A stretch of DNA of 64,000 nt from Atrichornis clamosus (GCA_013400975.1 WBMZ01004779.1:62001-126000), one strand, 5' to 3'. Counted from the first letter of the stretch, positions 13,266 through 26,345 are shown. Made by a program: numbers and translations. Notes: a model not told the origin generated them from the letters alone.

Positions 13266-13271
13266 TCACAT
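13266..13271 (-). promoter_or_regulatory. Start-stop upstream ORF (ATGTGA)
   Basis: On the minus strand GCC-ATG-TGA lies 31 nt upstream of the GRIP2 ATG and out of frame with it. The ATG has G at -3 and is followed at once by TGA, so it encodes only Met. If it lies within the 5' UTR it would be met first by scanning ribosomes. That it is transcribed is an inference; the sequence itself is certain. Confidence 0.5.
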
Positions 13272-13387
13272 GGCTCTGTGCCGCCGCTCCCTCCGCACCT
13301 CTGCCTGGCTCTGCGAGGGGCTGCCGGCTCGAAATTAACGTATGATTACTGTGAAATAGAGTCGAGCTTTAGGCAGTGGCAGAGAGA

Positions 13388-13416
13388 GGGAGAGGGAAGG
13401 GTTTTTGGGGAGAGGG
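13388..13416 (+). promoter_or_regulatory. G-quadruplex motif in the GRIP2 promoter region
   Basis: Five G-runs of three or four, with loops AGA, AA, TTTTT and AGA, satisfy the G3+N1-7 rule. The motif sits about 150-175 bp upstream of the GRIP2 ATG. The G-rich strand is the template strand for GRIP2, so a quadruplex would form in DNA rather than in the GRIP2 mRNA. It is embedded in a purine-rich tract, about 13378-13420. Confidence 0.45.
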
Positions 13417-13504
13417 TGGTAAAGACTGAGCTAGACCCTCTTCGGTACTTTCAGTGCGGGGCTGTTTTGTTATCTTGTCCAGAGGAATAAAAGCACACAT
13501 TGAT

Positions 13505-13514
13505 GTTTATAAAC
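13505..13514 (-). promoter_or_regulatory. GTTTATAAAC palindrome, possible TATA-like element
   Basis: A perfect 10-bp palindrome with a TATAAA core lies about 270 bp upstream of the GRIP2 ATG. Used as a TATA box on the minus strand it would put the start near 13480 and give a 5' UTR of roughly 240 nt that includes the start-stop uORF. CpG-island promoters usually lack TATA, so this is only a possibility. Confidence 0.2.
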
Positions 13515-16288
13515 CTATCGCCAGTCTCCTACTGTTAAGGGCTGGGAATCTGGTACTACATTAACATATTAATTTGCAAAGTAAGATTATTCCTTAGCAC
13601 ACATGGGTGCATGCTTGCACTTCACCAGAAAACTAATCCAGCGATTACCAGAGCAAAGGAGATAAAAGCCCTCAATTTTATGGGAGCAGTTCACCAGAAA
13701 TCCAGCACCAGCACAAACGCAGTGGGGTACTATGTGCTGGTAACGGCCTGGGCAGGTCAAGTCCTGCTAAAGAAACTCAGAAAAATAACTTTTTGTGTCT
13801 GCAGAGACCACTGACAACATCATGCAGACCTAAGAGGAAAGCCACTGTCTCAGGGATGTACAAACCACCTGTTGAACATCAACTTCCCACAATTTTTTTT
13901 GTGGAAGGACTTTAGAGAGGGTTCATGATGGCACACAGGTCTTGTTGCCTTCCTTACCCAACTGTGCTCATCCCCACACTCTTCTGGGAGAACAACACCT
14001 GCTGAGGACTCTGCCTGATCAATATGTTACTACTCCCTTTCATCTGACTTTCAGACGGAATCACACTGGGAGTAGCACTTTAGCTGACCTCTTCTGCTGA
14101 GCTGAGCCTCTCCCAGCAGCTGAATAAGCAAAATATTCTTCACTTTCTCTATGGGAACTCAGACCACAGCAGCAGCAGTTCTCAACTGCTTCTTACCAGG
14201 GTCCCAGAGGAGATCAAAGGTGCCTTGCAGGAACCCATGGGGAAACTCCGGATCTGTAGAAGAAAGCTTCATTACTAAATCAATACCTGAGGGCTAAAGG
14301 CTGCCTCAATAGATGGACATCTGGGAATTTATCTCTAGCCAACATTTCTGCTGATCCCACAGATGACTGGAGATTGCAGTTTGCTGCCTGCAGCCATTGG
14401 TCTGTGGAAACAACCCACTGTGGCTCTCCAGGAGTCTCCTTAGAGACGTGACACAGAATAATTCACCTCCAATGCCTGAGCTCAGTGATGCTCTGCCACT
14501 GAGTTTTTGCACTTAGTCACCAGGGCTACCCTCCCACTTTTTAGGCTGGAAGGACACATGAACAGTTTAGCAAATTCAAACTCAGAGGTCTAAGTTTGGA
14601 ACCAAAGGAAAATGCAACACAGATTGACCCAGAAACTTTCCAGCAAGGAAAGGACTGTGAGAGAGCCGCTCTGAGTGGGTAAAAGCGTTAGCAGCACACA
14701 CAAATGGCAGTCCCAGAGGAGCTAACATTGAATTCCAAATTCAAGAATTCCAATTACAGACCCTCAAAACTCAATAAACCCTCAGTGCTTTAGAGGTCTG
14801 TCTTGACATAACAACGCAAGATTTTCTTCTTGCCTCCATCTTGTTTTCTTTAAAATTATATAGAGTTGAAAGCATTGACAGGTATGTACATGTATATTAA
14901 CTATAGGAAAATTTAGATGTATGTATTTAAAGCCTGGTACAGAAGATGAAAAGCCTGAGCACTTGGGGGCTGATCAGACCCAAATGTTCAAATTCTGAGA
15001 CAGCCTGAGAGCTGACTCCCAGCTCCCCAAGCACAGTTGCTTACTCTGTTCAGGCTGCTTTTTCTTTTCTCCCCTCTACTGAGCACAGGCATCTCCAATT
15101 AATTTCACTGGAGCTGTAGCAGAGAATCTTATGCTGTTTTTCCAATCAAAATATCAGTTTGCACCAGATTTTGATTGCTTTCATGATGCTGAAGTACCAG
15201 TCTACAAATAAGACTACAGGAACCCTGCCATTTCATCCTCTCTCTAGCTTCATCACTGGAATTTAAGCATATTCAGGCGTAAACCTGAATATTAAGATCC
15301 AATTTACTCTCCTCTGAGAGGCTCAGAGAACTTCTTTAGCCAGGGGAATTGCCTGGATATCCCAAGACAATTGGTTTTACCTTGGAGGAAATTCCAGTTG
15401 AAAACAAAGCACAGCTGTTTCTCTTCGATACTGAAACAAATGTGTTTTCTCTTCTCTCACATATAAGTCTAATCCTCATTTCAGCTCAGGAAATGACTGA
15501 GGGGACACTGGTCATCAAGAGTACACAATACAATGAGTGAGAAATGCAGCAATTAAACTAAGAGGATAAAAAAGCATTTGTATAATGGGAAATCTATTAC
15601 CATTTATCATGTCTGGTATTTGAAGTGGCTCTGCCAAGCCATAGAATCCATTGCAAACAATGCAAGAGGATAATGAAAATATACACCAAATTTCAGAAAA
15701 AGTAAAGCAAAACACTGTGTGATTAATGAATATACAGTATTCAGAATATATGTATGTACTGCTGCATTTATCTGTCTGACAATGACTACACTTTTTCTAT
15801 AACAGCAACCTGTGGAGAAATGAAAAGGAAAAAAAACCAGCCTTCTATTCAAGTAAACATTTAAAAATATATATCAGAACAAACTTAAAGGAGCAGAAAC
15901 TATTCGAAGTAGAGCTTGCATTAAATTAGTTCATTTTTTCCTTGAAGTTGCCATCCAGTTTCTTTCCTTCTTTTCCTTCAGGAATAATAAAGCAAAATCC
16001 TGTGTGTCTAATACATATCCTGAAAATTACACACTGTACTAAAATGTATTTTAGAAGGCAGTATTTCCTTACTAACAGGTGCAGTTACAGCTGAATGTAT
16101 TAATGTTACAAATACTGATAATACTGCCTTTGTGGATTTGTTCAGAGTATTTTCATCTTCTTTTCACTAGTTTAAAGGATGTTCCTACATTACTTTTTAT
16201 GTGCTTCAATGACTATCAGCACAGTCAGTGGGCAGACCCATAAAATGGGTTCTGGGGAGAAAAAGGCAGATTTATATGGAAAGGCAGC

Positions 16289-16312
16289 CTTTTCTTTTCT
16301 TCTTTTCTTTTG
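16289..16312 (+). repeat. TTTTC-type pyrimidine tract
   Basis: A short imperfect run of T with periodic C; low complexity. Confidence 0.75.
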
Positions 16313-17321
16313 GTATTTGCACATCATCTGCAAAAAATAAAACAAGACATTTGCAGATACTGGGCTAAGAGTCTTTTTATCATCACTATAGATCAGGCCA
16401 CGTTAAACTGGCTAACCAATGTACACCTTCCATTTAAAAGAAAGCAAAATAAAGTTCACTACAGATAGTTTTTATGTATAAATAGCATATGAGTAACTTC
16501 TCTTTGGAATAATTTCAGGTATCACTAACAAAAAGTATGAAATAATCTGCCTTCTTACTACAGCACTTTGTAAAAATCTTGCCCTTGGTATACAGATTTT
16601 TTTGCATAACTGTCCAGCAAAAACACGTCAGACAGACTGGCCAACGACAGTCTGAAGGTATCTCTCAAAAACATTCATGCCATAGTGAACGTTAAGATAA
16701 GCTATTGCAATTAACAGACAACAGATCTCCCCCTAAGATCTTGGGAGCTCTTTGAGAGCCACAGAAGCAAATAACATTGGCCAAATGCGGCATTAAAGCT
16801 TTTGGAGACAAAAAGTCTGCCTTAGATAAGCAAGTGGGATCAATGCTGAAACAACAAATCCAATACAGTAATGCCTTGAACCAAACTCAGGATGAGCTGA
16901 TCTATAAAATTCAGGTATCCCACAGACTCACTGGCTGCTACGCGTTGGCAATAAAGCTCTCTTTCCTGGCATGTGAATTCCCACAGAAACACCCACATCC
17001 GCTGTGGAAAGCAGAGCAGCACCAGGGAAGCCAGAAGGGGCTCACCCCTCCCCAAAGCCACTGAACAGACCCCAGGCTCCACATTTATTGCCTCTTGGAG
17101 ACTATTAAATCAAATATGCTGCTAACAAATCCTGTTAGTTCGGGTTGGGGAGGGTCAAACTGGCAGCTCAGCAAAGCCAAACTGAAGTTGTTTCTCCTCG
17201 TGTACTGACACTGTCAATAACAGGTTTGGGAGATGTTCTGCCCACACTGACACCTGTACTTCTTTAACTGATTACCCTTAATAAGTGATCTCTGTGACAG
17301 CGTGAACAATGAATAATTTCA

Positions 17322-17418
17322 CTGGAACCATGCTCAATTAGTAGACAATTCCCAAAAGGAAATGGTCTAAATTATGCTTTACAAGCAACTTGCCTGATCC
17401 TAATTAGCATGGTTCCAG
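17322..17418. repeat. Imperfect inverted repeat (19-20 bp arms, 58-bp spacer)
   Basis: Left arm 17322-17341 (CTGGAACCATGCTCAATTAG) pairs with right arm 17400-17418 (CTAATTAGCATGGTTCCAG) along its whole length except one extra base in the left arm. The spacer, 17342-17399, contains a smaller TAGAC/GTCTA inverted pair. Both arms carry homeodomain-like AATTA cores. It could be a cruciform-forming element, a hairpin RNA, a palindromic protein-binding site or the remnant of a non-autonomous DNA transposon. Confidence 0.65.
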
Positions 17419-19028
17419 CTTTCCCTGTGCGATGCCACAGCCTCCAGTAGAGTAACATTGGGGGCAAGTTTGATGTGGCATTATTAGGTTTATCACCCTG
17501 ACAACAACTTACATAGGTGACAGTCTGTCACAAAACTGTATTCAGCAAAAAAGGGAAACTGGCTTCAGTCATTAACCCTCACCCTCAATTTTTTGAAAGT
17601 TCTTGTCTTCTGCATCTACAGCTGCCTTCTTCTCTGGCACCAGCTTTGAACATCCTGAACATCCTGATCCTTTTTACGAACTCACCAGAAGGACACTTCA
17701 TGGGAAATGCCATGTTTAGTTTTCAGCTACATGCCATTATTTCCCCTGAATTAGAACTTCTCCAGACCCTCTTCCCTCTGCAGCATCAGCTGCAAGAAAC
17801 CAGCAAGAGGCTCTTTGGAGAAATTCCTAGTTCTCAGCACAGCATTTGCAGAGACCTGGAATGCAGCCATGTGTCTTCCCATTTTTCCTCTCCATAAGTC
17901 ACACGCCAGATTGGCAGGAAGGCTGAACACATAGGATTTTATGGGCACTTTCCTGCAATTTAAGTGGGTGAATGGCTTTTGAATTATGTGCCAAAGCTAA
18001 GAAGACTACTAATTCAAACATTCACCTCTATGTTCCTTTTTTTGAGCTTCCAACTTGAGGCCTATCAGTATTACTTGAAGCCACCTCTTCCTACTATAAC
18101 TATTTTATCAGCTGACACTTGGAAATGGGGTTGGGAGAGCTGTATTATCCCAAAGAGTAGTGACCAAAATGGTACTGCCTATTGTAAGAAGAGTGCTCTT
18201 GCAGGTCCAACACTGCTGCTGGGATTCAGCCTAAGACCATAGTTTATTTTGCCAGGAAATGCTGAAGCAATCCTTTAATAATTAAATGATACAGTATGTT
18301 TGTTCAACCTGCGAATCCATGGGCAAGGCATCAGTCCTTCCAAGGAGGCAGCTGAGTCTCCTGAAGCAAGAAATTAAAATAGTCTTATCTCCATGTGCTG
18401 TACTGCCACTCGCTCTGACTGCCAATTGACTTGGGAGAATGAAAGGCTCTTGCAAATGCTGACTGCAGATGCCAGCCCAGACAGGGGTCACACTCTGCCC
18501 CCATGTGTGTACTCCCAACAGTCTTCTCACTATATTTCACATTGTTGTTGTGCTAACGAAGCAATTAGCTAGCAACAGCCCAGACCAGTTAGTAAGGCAA
18601 AGGCTGAAAGGCATCTTCCTTTTAAGCAGGTTCTCCTGCCCCAGTTTAAGTGCCAGCTGCAGTCCCTTACTGCAAACACAGGTAAGGATAACACACAAAT
18701 CTGTTACTTACAAAGCACCATCAGCCCCAAAAAGGATGGTAGGAAAGCTGTGGTCACTGCAACCTGCAGCTTAGCTCTGAAATTAAAGCAGCCTCACTTT
18801 AGGCGTGTATAGGGAAAATTTAAATAACCATGCATAATCAGTACTGCTCATGCTGGGAAGTATATGTACCTTTTAAAATAGTGTGTTTGTGCTGGTAGAC
18901 TTGCTGTTACTAATTTTAGCACCCAGTAAAAAGCTATTTTTTAATAAAAGATTGGAAGCTTCAAGTTAAACAATTATTAATCAATAGCAGAATGTTCAAG
19001 AAGTCTTAAGGACCTATGAAATTCAATT

Positions 19029-19043
19029 TTATTATTATTATTA
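19029..19043 (+). repeat. ATT trinucleotide microsatellite
   Basis: About five ATT units. Confidence 0.8.
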
Positions 19044-19064
19044 AATACATTGCACCAATATTAT

Positions 19065-19112
19065 GTTTGCTTATAGAAACCTCATCTGGTTTGCTTTTAG
19101 AAACCTCATCTG
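19065..19112 (+). repeat. 24-bp tandem duplication
   Basis: Units 19065-19088 and 19089-19112 (GTTTGCTTATAGAAACC... and GTTTGCTTTTAGAAACC...) are identical except for one A/T difference. The near identity suggests a recent local duplication. Confidence 0.85.
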
Positions 19113-19130
19113 AACCCCATCTGGGGTTCA
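19111..19130. repeat. Perfect 8-bp-stem hairpin
   Basis: TGAACCCC and GGGGTTCA are exact reverse complements around a 4-nt ATCT loop. The hairpin starts within the last bases of the 24-bp tandem duplication, which suggests replication slippage at a hairpin made the duplication. There is no trailing T-run to suggest a terminator. Confidence 0.75.
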
Positions 19131-22100
19131 TTTTGCCTTCAGTGTACATATGTTCCCATATCACACTGAGTGGGGTTTGAGTAGAAGAGGTAAAGAAAAA
19201 ATGGACCAAGAGAAGTACAATTATCTCCTTTTTAAACTGTTATAGACAGATTCCTTTTCTAAAATAATACCGGTAAAGGTGTTTTACCCACAAAAACAAA
19301 TTAATTGGGGCAAGAGCACATTACCTGTACTCTGGTTTCCTTAAATCAGAACCAGATGTCTGCCTATCAGAAAACCAACCAGGTTTGCCTTGGCCAAGTT
19401 GCCAGGGATACATGGCTGAAGGATCTGGCCTGTGTTTTTACAGGACATCAAGCTGAATTATCCTTGTCCACCATCAAATCTAATGACCAAATCCACTGCC
19501 GCACATAACTGGCATTGTTTTTTCATCTGCAAAACAGCTGTACCAGTTTACTCTGGCAGAAAATTTGCCCATCAGTGGCCTGTCCACTAGACTGGGAGCC
19601 AACAGCAGAGCAGGGAACCGAGCCCAGCCCTGAGTAAATCCATAGATCCATGTGAAAATTCATCATTATTTTTTCCTACTTTAAGCATTTTTCCATTCAC
19701 ACAAGGCTTGAATTTCTCACCCCATTTGATAGTAGGTGCAGATTTCCAGCCCCTGTGTTACCAGACCCAGAGCTGCACCATCACAGAGGTGGCACAACGC
19801 TCACTCTTCCAAGAACTGGCTGCACCTTTAATTAACTAGAGATTTGTTTGGGAAGTGTCTAAATTGTAACACTTATCATCATGAAGGCATAATTAATAAT
19901 GGATTAAATCTGGCCAACATTTATGGTATTTTGAAAAGCACTTACCATCAATTTCATACTTCCTACTAAGGGAGATATTTATTTTTGTCATCCAAGGGAG
20001 ACTTTGAGAACTCTATCTCCCACATCTACTCTCTTCAGACTTAATTTATTATCCCTATTTCTGAAGTATTTTCTTACCCCAATAGCCTACATTTCCCTCA
20101 TCCAGGAATTGCCACATTGATTTTTCTAATCAGCAATGCCAAACTCAGCCCTTCACAAAGGCTGCGATTCAGTCTGTATCTTGTGTTTTATGTTGATGTC
20201 TAAAAACAATGTTAAAGCTGTGTTTATAGGCAGGAAGCCCAAAACTCTCACTCTCTATTTCCATTTCCTTATTAATGGGGGTTGGTGCCATCATCAAGTG
20301 AATGAGGAGAAAATGCACCAAAATCAGTGCTGATGTACCCTACAGGTGGACTTCATATGGATCAGAGGAAAGATGGTGCCTGAATTTTTCTAAAACTCTT
20401 GTGCTGCCTGGCTTTGCTTGCTTATTTTCACTTTTCAAGTGCAAAAGAGCTGCCAAAGCAAGTGCTGCAGAGTATTTTGAGGAACTAATTCAGCATGTGT
20501 CTTTGCCTCCCTAGAAAATCCAGCTGTTGGCCTCCAGGCCCACCTGTGCCTGTCCCACCCAAAGACTAATTCAAGATCTGGCTGCAAAAAGGACTGAACT
20601 ACACAGTTTTTGCAATTACTTGATAAGCAAGGATGCCACCTCTAATCATACAACCATTCATGTACTTGCTCTTGAAGAAGACAAAGGTCTGGCTCATTGG
20701 ACATTTACACTCATTTCCTTGGTGTTTATTACAGGTCATCCCAAAATGGAAGAATTGGATTGAATCTGCTCACCCCAGCCCTCTGAAAGCTGAAACCTGC
20801 AGCTTTGATTTACCCACTTTCTAGTGCTTGGCATTATACGAAATGTGAGAAAGAGGCACACAAATTCAAAGAATGCTTAACAGTAAGAAAGTATATTTAT
20901 CAGAACAAGATTAAAGAGATTTAAGAAACTCATCTACTTTTTTCTTTTTGCAAATATTAGCCTTCAGCAAAGACATAAAAACATTTGTCTTCATTCTAAA
21001 AAGGATAATATCAACTAATTAATTTCTAGCACCAAACAGTCCAAATGTAGAAGGGTTTAATTGCTGAAAATGTTGAATCAGAATATTTTCTCAGCAAAAT
21101 TTATGTTTGGTTACAATGGACCGAATCTGTTTGATCAAAAGCTTTCTCTGTACAATTGTCTTTGCTGGAAGTTAAGAGAGACCATAACCATTTGTGAGCT
21201 TTAAGTCACCTCTGAATCTCCAGTGAATGCCAGCAATCCCCTTCCATGGCCACTGCAGGACGTGCAAGTGGGGAGTCCAGGAGGAGCTATAAATAATGCA
21301 GCTCCACAATCCCCTTAGCAAAGAGAGAGATGGGGGCTGCTGGGGCTTTGAAAGGGCACCCGACTCCAGTTAGGAAGCACAGCTTTCTCCTTGTGCTGGT
21401 CCCCACAAGGGAAATCACTTTGAAAGGTTAAAAAAGGGCAACTCTTTCTTGCTCAGTAGACCAGTTTATATCTTGTGATATGAGCTAATAACTGCTTCAT
21501 TTACAGTACGCTCACCACTGCAGGGCACAGGAGCAAAGAGGATTATTAGGGTCTCCAGCCCGTGGCTTTCTCAGGATCCTTTGCCTTTATCTACAAATAT
21601 CTCTGCCTCAGTCCTACTAACCCTGACTTCTTCAGAGCCACACAGGAACTCCCGCTCTAGGGAACAGCAACAATACTGCTCCCACTAGCAGAACACTTGG
21701 TGCCAGGTCTCAGAGCTGTCCCAGGACCTTCAGAGGACAAACCTCAGCTGCTTGACTGCTGCTTGCAGTGCCCCAGCACCGTCCCCAGCCCACAGCCACG
21801 ACCAGATAGTGCAGCACACATTGACTCAGCTTGGTGCCGATGCTCTGCCAAAAGGATTGTTTTCCCTTTCCCATTTCTGTACCTTCCCTGATGTAGAGCC
21901 TTCTCCAAATCACTTCACCTCCTGCATTCCCATATAGAAATTTAGTTAGAGGTTCCTCTCACTATTTTAGTCACCAGTACGTCTACCAAACAACATCTTC
22001 ACACCTGGGGGCATACAGAGCTCTATGAACAGCCACATTCAAAGAACAGAAGCAAAGGAATAAATAAATCTCTTTTTCCAGCATTTGAATTTATGGTTGG

Positions 22101-25100
22101 AAACTACACTATCAGCTTTGCAATGATTTACTGCTGTACAATGAGACCTATGAGATACAAACAAAGAAGACAACCCAGCAGGACAATAAATGGCCACAAA
22201 CCAAACTGTCATCACAAAATGCATAAAAGCCTTGTGAAAACCACCCCACTGATGGGATACAGAGGGCTTTATGGCAGCTGCTCTTCTGCTGACATGAGGT
22301 ACAGAGGCCTCTCCCAAAGTAGAAGATGCCCAGCCCTGGTCTCCACCACCACCTGCTGCTCTTCCCACCTTTTTCCCTGCTGAGGGTCTGGGACACTCCA
22401 CAGGCTTCTCGTGAGCTTTGCCACATGATTTCCAGAGCACCTGGCCCCAAATCTTGATGATGAGACACTCTGAAAGACTGTCAAGTTTCATCAGGACCAA
22501 AGGCACCTAAAGCACCCAAAGCCTTTGGGCAGCCTGGCCATGCAGTTCTGGACTCTTTTGTTGGTGCAATTCCATTCTGAAGGGGACCCACTCTGATAGG
22601 CACCTATCTGAAAATGTTTGTTTTCACCTCAGGGATCAGGTGGGACAAGACCAGCTCTGAGAGCAGCCCATTAGAGATGACTGCAGCTCCTGATCAACTC
22701 TGCCTGTCAGGGCTGCATCTCTGTGGGTCCTCGGGTGCCTCCAAGCCCCAGAACTTGTGAACTTCAAAGCCACAAGAAATGCACGAACAATTCTGGCAAG
22801 CTCGGCCAGTGGCTTTACAAGGATGGCTTGGTTTTAATTATGTGCCTGGGGGATTTCTTGTGGGAGGATGAAGCAACTAGATCTGGCATCACTTAGGAAT
22901 GAAAGGGTAGGAGTTTAACATAGATGATCTGAAAGGCTGAGCAACATCCCTTTGAATGAATTTATATAACCCAGAAGATCAGTAGCTCTGTATTTTTAAG
23001 GTAGCCAACACTGGGTGAAAAATCTTAAGAATAAATGGATCTTAGCTTTCAGAGGCACCAGAGGGGGAAAAAAATTACACTCTCCAGTATGAATTTTAAT
23101 TCCCCTTAACATTACACATGATTGGGATGTAGATTTATATTCAGAGCCCTAGACCAGTGGAAAGAGAGCTGAGATAGATGACACACGTGTTTAGGCCACT
23201 GACAGTCCCCACACCCCTACCAAATTTCTCCCCGTTAAGGATAACGCGATATTTTCCCAAACAGCTCCTTTGCTGAATCTGTCTTTCTGCTTAGACACCA
23301 CAAAGCCAGGCAACTCAGCACTGCTTTGAAATGGGAAAGGGGGGGGACACAAAACAAAGAAATCCAGAGAGACTGTCCGCAGGGAAATCCAAGGAGCCAC
23401 GAGAAGATAAAACAAGAGGCAAAGAAGAATCCTTATAAAAATGCATGAGATGTGAAAAACTGACAGGCCAATTAAACATGCCTAAATAGGATCAGAGATT
23501 ATCCCAATGCCACTGTCATGTCCTATTGTTCTCCACACTCCCTTTGTTCCCCCTCCTCAGCCTCCAGAGAAGCAGCTGACTGGAGACTCCCAGTCCCTCC
23601 TGCTCACCCCTCTGAGCAGCAAGAACCGCACACGGTACAGGCCCATCACCCCTGCCTTGTGTCTCTGCCTTTCCCCCAGCCCTCAGCCAGCTGCCGGCAT
23701 TCCCTCTCCCTTGCACACTCCTGCTCTCTGTGCACTGCTCCTGACGAAGGAACACAAATGCCGAGAGCCTGCAGGGAGTGGGGGCTGGCTGACGCTTCTG
23801 TAAACACCACGCTAATCCGTTTCAGATATTAGACTCCCATCTATGTGTTCTTAATAATAAAGGCAACATTTAGATGCTGCCAAGGTATCAGGGAGACAGT
23901 GGCAGACGCAGAAGAGCCACCTCCACCAAATAAACAATGGAAAATGCTCGCTTATCTTTTCATACCACTAGGCCTCCAGGCTGCAAAATAAATGATTGCA
24001 TTCATTTACATTTTATTGTGGAGATATAACTGGCTGGAATAACTGGCGGCACAGAACCCAACTGCAGGAATGCACTATTTTTCTCCCCATTTGCCTTAAC
24101 TGATGCTTTCCCTTTTTTTTTCTGTCAATCCCTCTCTATCACTGTTGCCTGGATGGCAGAAGTGCATTAACCCACTACCCATCTTGCATTTAGGAACAAA
24201 AAGCCATCAGTTCAGCTTTTAAAAAGCCTCAGGCTAACAAACTGTTGCAGAGTAGCAGAGACTGTGAAAGAGGGGCCCTTCACCTAAAGCATATCCAGGC
24301 AGTAAAGCCAAAACTTTCTCAGTCAGTCACACATTAATGTCCCAAAACCCCTACAAGCCACATAAAAGTCAGCCCACAGGAGACATCATCTTAGCCTTCA
24401 GTTTTATTTCCCTTACAATCAAAAGAGAGGAACAGACTCTCCAGAAAATTCATCACACGAGTTTGAGAAGTTTTGGGTCAAGAAGCACCAGTTCCTCTCC
24501 TTTCCCTGTTAAGCAGCCTGAACCCATGGCTTAGAGGGAAAGATCCACCGTGTACACCCAGATAAGATGGACCCGGGCCATCTAACTACTACTGCCCCAC
24601 AGGTTGGCATTAACTACAGGGTCAAAAGATCTGTGTCATTCTTTCTATCAAAAGAATAACCAAATAAATAAAAAATAAAGCACTCGCTCTCTCAGGTCAG
24701 CACCCTAAAGCTCAGCAGATGAGATGAAGAAGTAGACTGAATGTAAAACTCAGCCCTGATGGGACCACATTCCCAGGCTGAGAAGCTCAGGGCTGGGGGT
24801 GAACCTTCTCATCTGACAACTTCCTATTAAAAAAAATAAAGTAAAATACACACAGGGCTAGCAATAACAATAAGTGTCAATTTAAGACTGGCTAACGTTT
24901 TCCACTGCCTCCTTGTTTTCCAATACTTAAATATTTTCAGGTTTTAATTTCTTTTCTTACTTGTTGATCAGTTTCTAACTAAAGATGAGCTAAGAAATAC
25001 AACAAAAACTTTAAGCAAAAGTATTTGAGTATATTTCACTGGGAAAAAAATGGTGGTAAAGACGTATCTCAGATTCTTGAACTACTGGAGGAGGTAAGAG

Positions 25101-26287
25101 AGATGAAGGTCTGGACAACTGGAAGCTGAAGCCAAGAGCAGGACAGTCACCAGGGTCGCTTATCATGGCACTGGCTCAGGCCTCAAGCTCAGAGGCCAGT
25201 GCCCACCCCTGCCCCAGTCTGTGTAACCCTGGGCAAGTCCAGTAACATCTCTGTGGCCCAGGTCTCCAGCTGTAAATGAAGCCACCTGGGGTCCTGCAAG
25301 AATGAGGCCATCAGACACTGCAGGACAGGGTCAACAGAATTAGGTGCATGAGAAAGAAAAAGAGCAAGCTTGTGAAACATAAAAGCTACAACGATACTAT
25401 TGCAAACAAACTACCAAATGTGACAGTAAAAAGAACAGTGACCTACATTAGACATGAGCGTGGCTTCATCCTAAGTGTAGTTTCGTAAGTGCTTCGTTTC
25501 CCTTGGACGCTGGCAATGCACAATGAAGGAACCTGAGCCTGATGGCCCAATGCACAGACCTACACGTTTTCCTCTGCTGGGTCACAGCCCCCAGCAGAAA
25601 GTTCAGTCGTGCTGGGGACATGTCAGTGAATGCTCTAAACAGCCCTTTTTCACATTCTCAGCATCTCTCATTTTGCTGTTATATAGACAGACTAAACACA
25701 GAATCATCTGCAATGATATTACAGCCCCAGCATAGTTTGCTTGGAAGATGAAGATGGATATAATGGACCTGGGTCCAGACCAAGTTTGGCCATAGCATAC
25801 TTTTGCAGACAAAAATGTTCCTCAGAAAAACAGCAACCTAAATTCATCCATTTCCAATTGCTTTTCTGTTGCACAAATATACACAATAAACATTCAGGCT
25901 AAATACCTCCAAATGCAACCACATGTATCAAACAAAATTCTAAATGAGCTACACATTCTCCTTATGCTTTCAGGAACACCATTCCTCCAGAAAGAAGACT
26001 CCCTACTGTCTACTCTTCCCACTCCAAAAATGCCACCCACACAAGCAAGGGAAGGTTTATAAAAGGAGACCCAGAAGTCTCAGTTTCCTGCCTTTACTGC
26101 TTCTCCTGCCAGTATTTTTCACCCCTTGAAAAGCACCACAGCAGTGGCTGGCTGTAGGAAGCTCTCCAGTCACACGTAAGCAATGGATATCAAAGAGGCA
26201 CGTTATCCCCAGGCGAGCAGGAGCATTCCTGTTTCCTTACCACCAGTACAGAGGTGCAGGTGACACAAACCACCCGGGTCACAGAGT

Positions 26288-26345
26288 TCCTGGCTTTCCC
26301 CTTCCTCCTCCACCCTCAGCTCCTCTCTCCATCTCTTCCTCCTCC
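26288..26345 (+). repeat. CT-rich (CCT) low-complexity tract
   Basis: A nearly pure pyrimidine stretch with repeated TCCTCC units. Confidence 0.7.

Larger units (their letters stand above)
13140..13345 (-). promoter_or_regulatory. GRIP2: CpG-dense 5' region and probable 5' UTR of GRIP2
   Basis: By hand count about 18 CpG dinucleotides fall in about 205 bp, against near absence in most flanking sequence. The island covers the coding leader and the roughly 100 bp before it. This is what a vertebrate CpG-island promoter with a short first exon looks like. The transcription start cannot be placed by eye. Confidence 0.7.

Noticed and set aside
13119..13490. 123-codon + strand frame across the CpG island
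   Set aside because: It is antisense to the GRIP2 leader, and its openness follows from high GC content. No domain or family resemblance.
15641..15660. CCATAGAATCCATTG, CR1-like word
   Set aside because: Too short and flanks unrelated.
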